Positions 30,906 through 40,314 of a stretch of 64,000 bases of DNA are shown piece after piece. Below the pieces are notes generated by a model, which saw nothing but the letters and a program-made list of their open reading frames with translations, had not been told where the DNA came from and did not search any database. Every line of letters starts with the position of its first letter. Position 1 is the stretch's first letter. The position numbers were made by a program, and so were the translations under genes. The stretch covers positions 186,001-250,000 of the forward strand of contig NZ_JAMBOV010000004.1 of the NCBI RefSeq assembly GCF_023715745.1. The letters are read 5' to 3'. This DNA comes from Microbacterium oleivorans. GTDB lineage: Bacteria > Actinomycetota > Actinomycetes > Actinomycetales > Microbacteriaceae.

Positions 30906-33242
30906 TCAGCCGCTGATACCCAGTCCTTTCTTCAACCGGTGGGCGAGGGGGCGAAGTGCGGGGAACGTTTCCAGCGCGCGGCGTCCGAGCGGGGCGACTG
31001 CTCGCCACAGTCGCGCGCCGACCCAGGAGTCCTCAGCCGGACGCGAAACGCCCGCGGCAGCACCCGCCTCCGCGTAGAAGCGGAAGAGGCCGAGAAGCGT
31101 CTGCGCGTCGTCGATCGTCGGCTCCGGCGTGAAGTCCGGTGTCACGGTTCCGCTGATGACGTCCCGGGTGAGCTGCGCGACGTCGAAGGCACCGGCGCGC
31201 TGGGCCGCGGCCAGCGATCCCCGCGACAGCCTCTCGTATCGGTGGGGGTCGCTCGTGGCGCGCACGATGGCCGCGGCGAGGCCCGCGGCATCCGATTGTG
31301 CCGTCGCGATGATGCCTTCGTTGTCTTGCACGAGGGTGAGCCACGGGAGTTCGTACATGAATACAGGCAGGCCCCGGGACTGCGCTTCCGCAATGGTCAG
31401 CTGATACCCCTCGATGATGCTCGTCGACACGAACCCGTGGGCTCGATCGATCGCCGCGAGGAGTTCATGCCCCCGGCGGGGTCCCACGGCTTTCACCTGA
31501 CGACCGAGCCCCCTTCGCCTCGCCGCCGCATTGAACTTCGCCGCCGTGAAGCCCTCCCAGTCCGGGCCGACCACCGTGAGGGTGAAGTCTTCGCGGTGAC
31601 GTCGGATGTGGGCGGCCACCTCGATCAACTCGCTGATCCGCTTCGTGCCCTCGTCGAGCCGACCCCACCAGATCAGACGGAGCGGGCCATTGTCGAGGCG
31701 CTTCGCCGTGGGTCGGACGGGTTCTGACAGCATCGCGGAGGGGGGATTGGGCACGTACGACGCGTGCGAGACTCCACGCAACTTCAAGTAGGCGACATCC
31801 AATGGGGACAGTGTGACGACGTGAGCCAGGACGCCGGCGTTCTCCTCGATGATCCGCAGTCGGTCATCGCGATCCAACAGGGGTCTCGCGACAAAATTGT
31901 GCAGCCATCCGATGGTTGCGGCCCCGTGTGCCCGCGCCATCGCCGCGAACTCCGGCCAGTAACGCGTGTACAGCATCTGGTGATCGATCACGAGATCCAC
32001 CGCGAAGCGGCGACACACCTCGGCCCACGCCTCGAGGCGTCGGGTGAGGTTCCCCTCTGCGAGTTCGACGAACTCGATCCCCGCTGGAACGAGGCTGAGG
32101 TCGCTGCCGCCGTTGCGGGCGACGATCACGACCCGGTAACCCGCGTCCAGCAGGTGCCGAGCCTGCGTCGCCAGCACCGCAGCAACTCCGCCGGTCCGCC
32201 AGCTCGACGTGGCGAGGAGGATACTGCTCGCGGGGCGCTGATCGAGCGGGACGGGTGACATGTGACGCGCGAGGGCGGAAAGGGATCGGGGCGAGAACGC
32301 CGCTGCCGCCGCGAGCAAGTCGTCGTCGGCCACCTTCGATCGCAGGTGGCTTATGGCCGCGTCGACGATGACGGGGTCCGCTCTTTCGATCAGTTGACGA
32401 CAGACGAAGCCCGTCATCCAAAGTCGGGCAGCGGAGTAGGAGGTGAGTACCGCCTCGGCGTCGCTTGTGGTTACCGAGACTGAGTCCACGGCTTCGCGGA
32501 TGCTGTCGATCGAGTCGATCGCCGTGGCGTAGAACCGGGCCCGCTCGATCGTGTCGACGTCGTGGCCGCTGCCTCCGCGTCCGAGGTGGTAGCGGTAGAG
32601 CTTCTCTTCAATCGACACAAAGCGTTCCGCCAGAGCGGCGACGAGGAACATCAGAGGCAGATCGTTCACTCGGATCAGGACGAGCTGATCGGAAATGTGA
32701 GCATAGGCACGTCGGAGCACGTCCGCTCCGAAGAGGTAACGCCAGAGCTGCCCTTGCGCCGGGGCGCCCGGTGGGAACAGTTCCCGCAGGATGTCGCCAC
32801 CTGTCAGCCGCGCGTGTCGGGGCGCGAGCCGCTTCTCGTACGTACCGCCCGATCGGCCGTGTCGATCGATGACGCTGACGTCGAACTGCACCAGATCGGC
32901 ATCCGTGGCTGTCATGGCGGCAAGGGAGGACTCCGCCGCGTGTGGAGCCAGCTCGTCGTCGCCGTCCAGGAACAACACGGCTTCTGCACGTGCCGCGAAC
33001 ACACCGCTGCGCCGCGCCTGCAGGGCCGACCGATTTTCCTCGTGACGGATGAGGCGGATGCGACCATCCTTCCGCCGCATCCGCTCGATGACGGCGACCG
33101 TGCCGTCGTCGGACGCGTCGTCGACGCAGACGACCTCGATCTCCCGGAGGGTCTGGGCCAGGCAGGATGCGAGGGCCGCCTCGATGGTGCCCTCGTCGTT
33201 GTGTACGGGGACGACGATGGAGACGAGAGGCGCAGGTGACAT
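30906..33242 (-). CDS. Bifunctional GT2-GT4 glycosyltransferase (paralogue 3)
   Basis: Encodes 778 residues. The ATG at 33242 aligns with the N-termini of the two paralogues; the open frame continues 41 codons further but without similarity. The GT2 part has VVPVHNDEGTI, DDAS at 41-44 and DGDD at 93-96. The GT4 part has IGWLHNFVARP and E611/E619 in EGYQLTIAEAQ. It is a separate transcription unit, convergent with the exporter (14 bases between stops) and divergent from the glycoside hydrolase. Unlike the other two copies it contains the chromosome-typical GGCATCC heptamers, so it may be the older resident copy. Confidence 0.87.
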   Translation of the reverse strand: MSPAPLVSIVVPVHNDEGTIEAALASCLAQTLREIEVVCVDDASDDGTVAVIERMRRKDGRIRLIRHEENRSALQARRSGVFAARAEAVLFLDGDDELAPHAAESSLAAMTATDADLVQFDVSVIDRHGRSGGTYEKRLAPRHARLTGGDILRELFPPGAPAQGQLWRYLFGADVLRRAYAHISDQLVLIRVNDLPLMFLVAALAERFVSIEEKLYRYHLGRGGSGHDVDTIERARFYATAIDSIDSIREAVDSVSVTTSDAEAVLTSYSAARLWMTGFVCRQLIERADPVIVDAAISHLRSKVADDDLLAAAAAFSPRSLSALARHMSPVPLDQRPASSILLATSSWRTGGVAAVLATQARHLLDAGYRVVIVARNGGSDLSLVPAGIEFVELAEGNLTRRLEAWAEVCRRFAVDLVIDHQMLYTRYWPEFAAMARAHGAATIGWLHNFVARPLLDRDDRLRIIEENAGVLAHVVTLSPLDVAYLKLRGVSHASYVPNPPSAMLSEPVRPTAKRLDNGPLRLIWWGRLDEGTKRISELIEVAAHIRRHREDFTLTVVGPDWEGFTAAKFNAAARRRGLGRQVKAVGPRRGHELLAAIDRAHGFVSTSIIEGYQLTIAEAQSRGLPVFMYELPWLTLVQDNEGIIATAQSDAAGLAAAIVRATSDPHRYERLSRGSLAAAQRAGAFDVAQLTRDVISGTVTPDFTPEPTIDDAQTLLGLFRFYAEAGAAAGVSRPAEDSWVGARLWRAVAPLGRRALETFPALRPLAHRLKKGLGISG

Positions 33243-33342
33243 CGCACAGATCATACGGCCCGGCATCCGCGGTCGATTCTGCGCTCGCAGGCTGGTCTGT
33301 GATGATGGACGCTCACTTCCCACACCCTCGGAGGGCATCGCC

Positions 33343-35457
33343 ATGCAGATACGCCGGCGAACCATCTACATCGGCGCGGCCATCGTTCTCGTCGGCGCGA
33401 TCAGCGGGACAGCGGTCGCTCTGACGACCAGTGGGTCGTCGGTACCGCCCGCAGCGCGGCCCGCTCCGTCGGCGTCGACGCCGACGCCGACGCCCACCGT
33501 CTCGCCCGAACCGACTCCGGTCTCAGCGCCGCTCTCGGTTCCTGCCGTAGGTCAGCTGGCCTCGTGGAAGCAGGCGCCCAAGACGAAGGTCGCCCGTGTC
33601 ATCCCCCAGGTGGGACAGGCTGCGGACGGATCGGTCGCCGCCTACATCGATGCCCCTGTCATCGACGGTGAGACCGCGGCACTCGCCGTCGACGCCGCAG
33701 TCGTCGCCGGCGCTTCCTACGAGTTCTCCGCGCAGGTGCGGTCGCTGTCGCCTCTCCCTGAGGCGGTGGAGGCCGCCCTCGATGTGGGCGGCCAGCGGAT
33801 CTCGCTCCCGGATCTGAGCGCGGCATGGTCGACGGTGTCCGGCACGTTCGTCGCACCGAAGGACGCGAAGGTCGCTCAGATCCGCGTCATCCTTGATGGG
33901 CCGGTCGCGGGACTGGGCATCGACGACGTCTCCCTCATGGGCGCCGATGGCAAGAATGTGGTCCCCAACCCGTCTTTCGAGAAGGTCGAGGGCAAGGACA
34001 CCATCGTCAACCGCTCCCTCATCCTGCCCGCCTCGAACCCGATGCTCGCGGTCCGCGCGCCAGCGGGGGACGTGTCGTGGACGGCAACGGATGCCGGTGG
34101 CAACGTCGCCGCGAAGGGCACGGTGAAGGCGTCGAACGCACTGGAGGCGGTCCCGCTGACGGGACTGGCGGAGGGTTATTACAGCGTCGCGCTCAAGACG
34201 GGCGCGGGGACCGTGAAGACGTTGCTCGGCGTCATCGACTACGAAGGCACGACTATCGCTGCGGACCCCCGTTTCGGAGTCGGGCTGCACGTCGAGAACA
34301 GCCTCTACGCCGATGCCGCCGACCTGACAGCCTCGCTGGGCCTCGGCTCGGCACGCAACGACGTGCTGTGGCGCTTCAACGAGACCACCAAGGGCTCATA
34401 CGACTGGGCCGACCACTACGTGAACGGTTTCGATCGACTTCACGCCCACGGCGTCCACCTCCTCGGCATCGTCAACTACGGCAATGAGCTCTACGGCAAC
34501 GGCAAAGTGCCCACGAGCAAGGCGGCGATCGCTGCCTACGGTGACTACGCCGCAGCGATCGCGGACCGATTCGATCTCGTGGGCCTGGAGGTCTTCAACG
34601 AGTTCAACCACACGCGATTCAACAAGACGGCCTGTGGAACGAAGCCGTCGTGCTACGTGCCGCTTCTCGAATCGGTCCACAGTGCCGTCGACGACGTCGA
34701 TCCGGATCTCCCGATCATCGCCGGATCGACGGCGCGCTACGACGCCCCGTGGTTCGACGGACTATGGAGCGCCGGCGGTATGAAGTACGCAGACGCGATG
34801 AGCTTCCACCCTTACGAGGTCACGAGCGATCCTGAATCGCTCGCCGACGTCATCGCCGAGGCGAACCGCAGCATGAAGGAGAACGGTAAGACGACCCGGC
34901 CGGTCTGGATCACCGAGCTCGGCAGCTCCTCGAAGACCGGTGGACGGAGCGTCTCGGCTCAGGCCGATTACCTCGTCCGAACCTCCATCACGGCGCTCGC
35001 GAGTGGGGCGGAGAAGTTCTTCTGGTACGACCTGATCAACGATGACCCGGACCCGGCCAAGCACGAAGGCAATTTCGGCATGTACTACCAGAAGGCGTCC
35101 GGCGTGGCTGCCTTCCAGCCGAAGCCCGTCGGGTACGCGCAGGCTCTCGTGATCGCCCGCCTCGGTGGCCGGAGCCTCGCCTCCGACGAGACGGCGGAGG
35201 GTGTCCACTCCATTCGGTTCGGCGATGAGGAGGACGCCGTTCGTGTCGTCTGGGCGCCGAAGGGCGAGGCGGAGATGTCCGTCCGCAGCGACGTCGCTGT
35301 GACGGTGACGACGATGAACGGCGCCGCGAAGACCATCGAGCCCGTCGACGGCGTGGCGACGATTCCGGTGACCGTTCGTCCGCAGTTCGTCGAGAGTGCC
35401 GTAGGGGCCGCCACACCGAGTCCCACAACGACGGTCTCCCAGACACCCGCTGGTTAG
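33343..35457 (+). CDS. Secreted or anchored clan GH-A glycoside hydrolase (GH39-like)
   Basis: Encodes 704 residues; a GGAGG site lies 8 bases before the ATG. Order: uncleaved signal or anchor (about 8-28), Pro/Thr-rich linker, a carbohydrate-binding-like beta-sandwich with NPSFE, a second small beta domain, a TIM barrel (about 305-630) and a C-terminal beta domain. The barrel has the clan GH-A pair: acid/base E420 in VFNEFNH and nucleophile E525 in WITELGSS. It resembles extracellular GH39 enzymes such as PslG found in exopolysaccharide loci (family knowledge). It may trim or release the locus polymer; the substrate is unknown. It is 10 bases before the DUF4012 gene, same transcript. Confidence 0.85.
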   Translation: MQIRRRTIYIGAAIVLVGAISGTAVALTTSGSSVPPAARPAPSASTPTPTPTVSPEPTPVSAPLSVPAVGQLASWKQAPKTKVARVIPQVGQAADGSVAAYIDAPVIDGETAALAVDAAVVAGASYEFSAQVRSLSPLPEAVEAALDVGGQRISLPDLSAAWSTVSGTFVAPKDAKVAQIRVILDGPVAGLGIDDVSLMGADGKNVVPNPSFEKVEGKDTIVNRSLILPASNPMLAVRAPAGDVSWTATDAGGNVAAKGTVKASNALEAVPLTGLAEGYYSVALKTGAGTVKTLLGVIDYEGTTIAADPRFGVGLHVENSLYADAADLTASLGLGSARNDVLWRFNETTKGSYDWADHYVNGFDRLHAHGVHLLGIVNYGNELYGNGKVPTSKAAIAAYGDYAAAIADRFDLVGLEVFNEFNHTRFNKTACGTKPSCYVPLLESVHSAVDDVDPDLPIIAGSTARYDAPWFDGLWSAGGMKYADAMSFHPYEVTSDPESLADVIAEANRSMKENGKTTRPVWITELGSSSKTGGRSVSAQADYLVRTSITALASGAEKFFWYDLINDDPDPAKHEGNFGMYYQKASGVAAFQPKPVGYAQALVIARLGGRSLASDETAEGVHSIRFGDEEDAVRVVWAPKGEAEMSVRSDVAVTVTTMNGAAKTIEPVDGVATIPVTVRPQFVESAVGAATPSPTTTVSQTPAG

Positions 35458-35467
35458 GATGTGACCC

Positions 35468-37249
35468 ATGCCTCCCGAGACCCGACGGGCCGCCCGTGAA
35501 GCGGCCGAGCGGGCCGCGACCGGACGTTCCGCCGCGCCCGACGACTCCGATGACGCGACCCCGAGGACCTCGCGAGGTCGCATCGTCGGACGCGTGATCC
35601 TGATCGTCGTCATCCTCCTCCTCGCTCTCGCAGTATGGCTGGTGATCAAGGTCGTGATCGCGAAGAACGGTCTCGAGTCGGCTCAGGCGGCCGTCAGCTC
35701 CATCCAGGACGGCGGCAGCGTCTCCGATGCGATCCCGGAGCTGTCCTCGGGGGCTGCGGATGCCGCTGGTGCTGCGGCTGACCCGGTGTGGCGCATGGCG
35801 GAGCTCATCCCGGGCGCGGGTGACAATCTTCGCGGCGTTCGCCTGGCGGCCGAGACCCTGGACGTGTTCGCGAACGACGTCGGCGGTCCGGTGTTCGAGA
35901 TGCAGGAGGACGGCCAGGGCAAGATCCTCGCCCGCGCGCTGCCCCTGATCGAGGCCGCCGCCCCGGAGATCTCGAAGCTGAGCTCCGAGCTGAAGGATGT
36001 CGCGGCATCCGACGCCCTCATCGGTCCCGTCCGTTCGGGCGTCGATCAGGTCTCCGACGTCGCCGGAGCCGCAGGACCGATGTTCACGCTTCTGCCGAAG
36101 CTCCTCGGCGCGGACGAGAAGCAGAACTACCTCCTGGTCTTCCAGAACAACGCCGAGGCGCTGCCGCTCGGCGGCAGCTCTGCGTCGCAGACGCTCATTA
36201 CGGCCGATAACGGCGACCTCGAGATCGCGGGGCAGGCCAGCAGCGCCTCATTCGTCGAGGGCGAGGCCCTCGATCTCGACATCTCGGAGTCTGCCAAGGC
36301 CCTCTACGGCAGCAGGTACGGCAGCTATATCAACCTGGCTCCGTCCCAGCCGGACTGGCCGGGAGTTGCCGAGATGGTGAAAGCCTTCTGGAACCGTGAC
36401 ATCGACGACACGCACATCGACGGCGTGATCTCGGTGGATCCGATCGCGCTTCAGCGCATCCTCCTCGCCACCGGCCCCATCGAGCTCGACGGGAAGACGC
36501 TCGACAACACGAACGCCGTCACGACGCTGCTCAGCGACGTCTACCGGTGGTGGGACCCCTACACCGACCCGGATCTGAAGTCGGACGCCTTCTTCGCCGG
36601 CGTCGCGAGTGCGGTCTTTGAGAAGATCGCCGGCGGCGACTTCAACATCAAGGACATGTTCTGGGCCATCGGCGAAAGCATCGACGCCGGCAGCATCCTG
36701 GCCTGGAGTGAGGACCCGGACACCCAGAAGATGATCTCGGCGTCGGGTCGACTGTCCGGCATCCTGCCCACCGACAATGCTGAGGAGACCGTGAACGGCG
36801 TGTTCTTCCGCAACGTGTCGGCGTCGAAGATCGACTACTACACGAAGACTGCAGTCGAATCCACGATGTCCTGCGCCGATGGCGTCACGACCCTGACCAC
36901 GACCGCGACGGTCTCGCTCGACATCAGCCAGGCGGACGCCGAGGAGCTCCCGCGGTATGTCCAGAGCCGCAGCCAGCGCGCCGCGTACTTCGGGACCCAG
37001 GTCTACATGTACGCGCCGCCGGGAATGGAGCTCGCCTCCGCCGAGACCACCGGTGGTGCTTCCGCATTCCGCACGGGCAACGTGGACCTCGGACGCGTCG
37101 TCGAGCCCTTCCAGGCGCGGCTCCGCCCTGACGGCAGCTTCAGCGTCACCGCGACGTTCACCGGGACCGGGGAATTCGGTCCGCTGTCGCTGTGGACGAC
37201 GCCCATGATCAATGAGACGAAGACGACCGTCACCGACACGTGCCATTGA
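35468..37249 (+). CDS. DUF4012-type membrane-anchored protein
   Basis: Encodes 593 residues. A basic cytoplasmic N-terminus precedes one transmembrane helix (about 40-65). The rest is extracytoplasmic. The block NYLLVFQNNAEALPLGGSS is characteristic of the DUF4012 family, here followed by the usual WPGVAEMVKAFW segment and a conserved C-terminal domain. The family is frequent next to exopolysaccharide genes in Actinobacteria but has no established activity. Its place between a GH-A hydrolase and the initiating phosphosugar transferase supports a role in polymer surface attachment or maturation (inference). Confidence 0.88.
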   Translation: MPPETRRAAREAAERAATGRSAAPDDSDDATPRTSRGRIVGRVILIVVILLLALAVWLVIKVVIAKNGLESAQAAVSSIQDGGSVSDAIPELSSGAADAAGAAADPVWRMAELIPGAGDNLRGVRLAAETLDVFANDVGGPVFEMQEDGQGKILARALPLIEAAAPEISKLSSELKDVAASDALIGPVRSGVDQVSDVAGAAGPMFTLLPKLLGADEKQNYLLVFQNNAEALPLGGSSASQTLITADNGDLEIAGQASSASFVEGEALDLDISESAKALYGSRYGSYINLAPSQPDWPGVAEMVKAFWNRDIDDTHIDGVISVDPIALQRILLATGPIELDGKTLDNTNAVTTLLSDVYRWWDPYTDPDLKSDAFFAGVASAVFEKIAGGDFNIKDMFWAIGESIDAGSILAWSEDPDTQKMISASGRLSGILPTDNAEETVNGVFFRNVSASKIDYYTKTAVESTMSCADGVTTLTTTATVSLDISQADAEELPRYVQSRSQRAAYFGTQVYMYAPPGMELASAETTGGASAFRTGNVDLGRVVEPFQARLRPDGSFSVTATFTGTGEFGPLSLWTTPMINETKTTVTDTCH

Positions 37250-37454
37250 TCCAACGCCTGGCCGAATGTGCCCGGTTTGGTAGCATCCTGGGGGAATCTG
37301 CAGCACACGTCGTCGAAGGCGCGACTTCCCGCGCTGAGGGGCGCGACCTGGCTGCAACGTCGACAGGAAGGCTGACCTCCGTGATCCGATCCGCGCTGCG
37401 GCCGCTGTCGGCTCGGTCGACGGCAGCCTCCGCGGAGTCGGCTGAGGCGGGCGC

Positions 37455-38972
37455 GTGCTGAGGCGGACGGCTGCGACTCGGCCAGCACCGCGCGTCCGTC
37501 GCTCGGATCGACGGGTCAATCGCGCGCCCGTCGTCGTCCCGGCCCGTCGCTCCTCGCGGGACTGGCCGGCACGATTCGCCGGGCGCCTCGTCTACAGCGA
37601 CATCCTCGTCGTCGCGGTCGTCCTCATCGGCTTCTTCACCCTGGTTCTGCCCGATGAGCGGCGCGACGTCACCTGGGACGGCGGGCCACGCATCCCCTAT
37701 GTCGCGGCGCTGATCCTCCTCGGCCTCGTCTGGCTCATCGCGCTGGGTGTCTTCGAGACGCGCGATCGCAACATCGTCGGCGCGGGTGAGCAGGAGTACC
37801 GCCGGATCGTCAACGCGACGGTTGCCGTGTTCGCGCTGTTCGTCGCGGTCGCCTTCTTCCTGCGCATCGAGGTGTCGCGCAGCCTCTTCCTCGTCGCCAT
37901 GCCGGTGGGTCTGGTCGCGCTGATCTTCAGCCGGTGGCTCTGGCGCCTGTGGCTTCGCGGCCAGCAGCGTCGCTCGAAGTACGTCTACCGTGCCCTCGTG
38001 CTGGGCGAGCCGGCGAAGGTCGGCTCCATCATCCGCGCCATCCGCCGAGCTGAGGCGTCCGGCTTCGACATCGTGGGTGTCGTGACAGACGTCCGTGGCC
38101 GTCAGGTCATCAGCGACGTCCCGGTCGTCGGCGGATTCGCCTACGCGGTCGAGGCGATGGACGCCACCGACGCCGACACCATCATCATCGCCGGCGCCGA
38201 CGAGGTGCACCCCGAGATGATGCGTCAGCTCGGCTGGGACGTGGCGGACCGCAACGGCAACCTCGTCGTCGCACCCGCGCTGACCGACGTGGCGGGTCCC
38301 CGCATCCACTCCCGTCCCGCGGCGGGCCTGCCGCTCGTGCACGTCGAGTTCCCCCGGCTCGACGGCGTGCGCCGGTTCGTGAAGCGCACGTTCGATCTGT
38401 TCGGCTCCCTCGTGCTCATCGTGGTGTTCTCGCCGGTGATGCTGGCCACCGCGATCGCCATCCGCGTCGAGACGCCCGGCCGCGTGATCTACCGTCAGCC
38501 GCGGGTCGGGCTCGGCGGAGACGAGTTCGGCATGCTGAAGTTCCGCTCGATGGTGGCGGATGCCGACGACCAGCTCGCGAGCCTGCTCGATCTGCAGGGG
38601 ACCAGCGACAGCCCGCTCTTCAAGGTGGCCGACGACCCGCGCATCACGAAGGTCGGGCGGGTCATCCGCAAGCACTCGATCGACGAGCTGCCGCAGCTGT
38701 TCAACGTCCTCGTGGGGACCATGAGCCTCGTCGGCCCGCGGCCCCAGCGCGCGGCGGAGGTGGCCCTCTACGACGACGCCGCCCACCGTCGGCTGCGTGT
38801 GAAGCCGGGGATGAGCGGGCTCTGGCAGGTGAGTGGGCGCTCCACATTGTCGTGGGAGGACGCCCTGCGCCTCGACCTCTACTACGTCGAGAACTGGTCG
38901 TTCATGCAGGACGTCCAGATCCTGTTCCGCACTCTGAGCGCCGTCGTGGCCCCCGGCCGCACAGCTCACTGA
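37455..38972 (+). CDS. Polyprenyl-phosphate sugar-1-phosphate transferase (initiating enzyme)
   Basis: Encodes 505 residues from a GTG start. Four N-terminal membrane segments (about 45-165) are followed by a CoA-binding-3-like Rossmann domain (about 180-290). The catalytic transferase domain follows, with its re-entrant helix after KRTFDLFGS (from residue 310), KFRSM, DELPQLFN (410-417) and GPRP (427-430). This is the full WbaP/CpsE-type architecture. It moves a sugar-1-phosphate from a nucleotide sugar to undecaprenyl phosphate, the first step of the glycan. The 205 bases upstream separate it from the DUF4012 gene; I saw no clear promoter there. A terminator follows. Confidence 0.93.
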   Translation: MLRRTAATRPAPRVRRSDRRVNRAPVVVPARRSSRDWPARFAGRLVYSDILVVAVVLIGFFTLVLPDERRDVTWDGGPRIPYVAALILLGLVWLIALGVFETRDRNIVGAGEQEYRRIVNATVAVFALFVAVAFFLRIEVSRSLFLVAMPVGLVALIFSRWLWRLWLRGQQRRSKYVYRALVLGEPAKVGSIIRAIRRAEASGFDIVGVVTDVRGRQVISDVPVVGGFAYAVEAMDATDADTIIIAGADEVHPEMMRQLGWDVADRNGNLVVAPALTDVAGPRIHSRPAAGLPLVHVEFPRLDGVRRFVKRTFDLFGSLVLIVVFSPVMLATAIAIRVETPGRVIYRQPRVGLGGDEFGMLKFRSMVADADDQLASLLDLQGTSDSPLFKVADDPRITKVGRVIRKHSIDELPQLFNVLVGTMSLVGPRPQRAAEVALYDDAAHRRLRVKPGMSGLWQVSGRSTLSWEDALRLDLYYVENWSFMQDVQILFRTLSAVVAPGRTAH

Positions 38973-38992
38973 GGCCGACGGGGGAACGTACT

Positions 38993-39013
38993 CCCGGGCG
39001 CGACACGCCCGGG
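38993..39013 (+). terminator. Intrinsic terminator of the phosphosugar transferase gene
   Basis: A perfect 8-bp stem CCCGGGCG/CGCCCGGG with a CGACA loop, followed by TTT. It lies 20 bases after the stop and marks the end of the glycan locus. Confidence 0.75.
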
Positions 39014-39014
39014 T

Positions 39015-39043
39015 TTGCGACACGCCCGAACGGCACGTAGACT
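39015..39043 (+). promoter_or_regulatory. Promoter of the S10 operon
   Basis: TTGCGA and TAGACT are spaced 17 bases apart, immediately after the terminator. A transcript from here would have a leader of about 285 bases before rpsJ. Confidence 0.7.
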
Positions 39044-39049
39044 GTACAG

Positions 39050-39332
39050 GTTCCACATTCCTGCGCTGTGCGCGGGATCACTGCCAGGGCAGTGCATAGG
39101 CCGAAAGCCTAGGCCGCGGGCAGCAGAACATCACATCCCCACACCCCGATCCGGAAACGGATCCGCACGCGTGCGTGCGAAGGGGAGCGGATGCCGCAGG
39201 TCTCCTGCGGACTGACATCAGAACAGCGGTGACGGATTCCTCGCCTTCGGGCGGGGAGAAGTGCCCGGCGCGCAAGCGCCCCGTGCGTCCAATGCCCCCG
39301 AGGTACGACGCGAGAAAGAGAGTGAGCAGACA
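39050..39332 (+). other. Long structured leader of the S10 operon
   Basis: This stretch of about 280 bases has no credible gene. Small perfect hairpins stand at 39097-39111 (TAGGC/GCCTA), 39194-39210 (CCGCAGG/CCTGCGG, 3-base loop) and 39267-39280 (GGCGC/GCGCC, GCAA loop). In many bacteria this leader is the target of L4 autoregulation; whether these hairpins do that is inference. Short open frames in the region have no ribosome site. Confidence 0.5.
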
Positions 39333-39641
39333 ATGGCGGGACAGAAGATCCGCATTCGCCTGAAGTCGTATGACCACGAGGTCATCGACTCGTCGGCACG
39401 CAAAATCGTCGACACCGTGACCCGTGCGGGCGCGACGGTCGTAGGCCCCGTGCCCCTTCCGACCGAGAAGAACGTGATCGCAGTCATCCGTTCGCCCCAC
39501 AAGTACAAGGACAGCCGCGAGCACTTCGAGATGCGCACCCACAAGCGCCTCATCGACATCATCGACCCGACGCCCAAGGCCGTCGACTCGCTGATGCGTC
39601 TCGACCTCCCGGCCGACGTCAACATCGAGATCAAGCTCTGA
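39333..39641 (+). CDS. rpsJ: 30S ribosomal protein S10
   Basis: Encodes 102 residues beginning [16 protein letters not shown], standard length for actinobacterial S10. The conserved [13 protein letters not shown] and THKRLIDI stretches are present. S10 is part of the 30S head and, as NusE, of antitermination complexes. The ATG is chosen by alignment with the family; the frame extends upstream into the leader. First gene of the S10 operon. Confidence 0.99.
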   Translation: MAGQKIRIRLKSYDHEVIDSSARKIVDTVTRAGATVVGPVPLPTEKNVIAVIRSPHKYKDSREHFEMRTHKRLIDIIDPTPKAVDSLMRLDLPADVNIEIKL

Positions 39642-39652
39642 GGTCGATCATC

Positions 39653-40312
39653 ATGGCTGACATCAACTCCAAGGTTTCCAAGGGCCTGCTGGGCACCAAG
39701 CTCGGCATGACCCAGGTCTGGGACGAGAACGGCAAGGTCGTTCCCGTCACCGTCATCGAAGTCGCCCCCAACGTGGTGACCCAGGTGCGCACGCCCGAGC
39801 GCGACGGCTACAACGCCGTGCAGATCGCTTACGGCCAGATCGACCCCCGCAAGGTCAACAAGCCCCAGACGGCTCACTTCGAGGCCGCTGGTGTGACCCC
39901 GCGTCGCCACCTCACCGAGGTGCGTACGGCGGATGCCGCTGACTACTCACTCGGTCAGGAGCTCACCGTCGACGCGACCTTCGAGGCCGGCCAGCTGGTC
40001 GACGTCGTCGGCACCAGCAAGGGCAAGGGCACCGCGGGTGTCATGAAGCGCCACAACTTCAAGGGCGTCTCGGCTTCGCACGGTGCGCACCGCAACCACC
40101 GCAAGCCCGGTTCGATCGGCGCATCGTCGACCCCGAGCCGCGTCTTCAAGGGCATGCGCATGGCCGGCCGTATGGGTGGCGAGCGCGTGACCGTCCTCAA
40201 CCTCACGGTGCACGCCGTCGACGCCGAGAAGGGTCTGCTGCTCGTCAAGGGCGCCGTCCCCGGTGCTCGTGGCCGCATCGTCTACGTCCGCAACGCAGTG
40301 AAGGGTGCCTGA
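39653..40312 (+). CDS. rplC: 50S ribosomal protein L3
   Basis: Encodes 219 residues. [17 protein letters not shown] at the N-terminus and the extension [15 protein letters not shown], which reaches towards the peptidyl transferase centre, identify L3. It is an early assembly protein of the 50S subunit. The gap to rplD is 2 bases. Confidence 0.99.
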   Translation: MADINSKVSKGLLGTKLGMTQVWDENGKVVPVTVIEVAPNVVTQVRTPERDGYNAVQIAYGQIDPRKVNKPQTAHFEAAGVTPRRHLTEVRTADAADYSLGQELTVDATFEAGQLVDVVGTSKGKGTAGVMKRHNFKGVSASHGAHRNHRKPGSIGASSTPSRVFKGMRMAGRMGGERVTVLNLTVHAVDAEKGLLLVKGAVPGARGRIVYVRNAVKGA

Positions 40313-40314
40313 TC

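Noticed and set aside
39015..39332. Short open frames in the S10 leader as leader peptides
   Set aside because: No ribosome-binding sites and no conserved pattern; the region is better explained as a promoter and structured leader.
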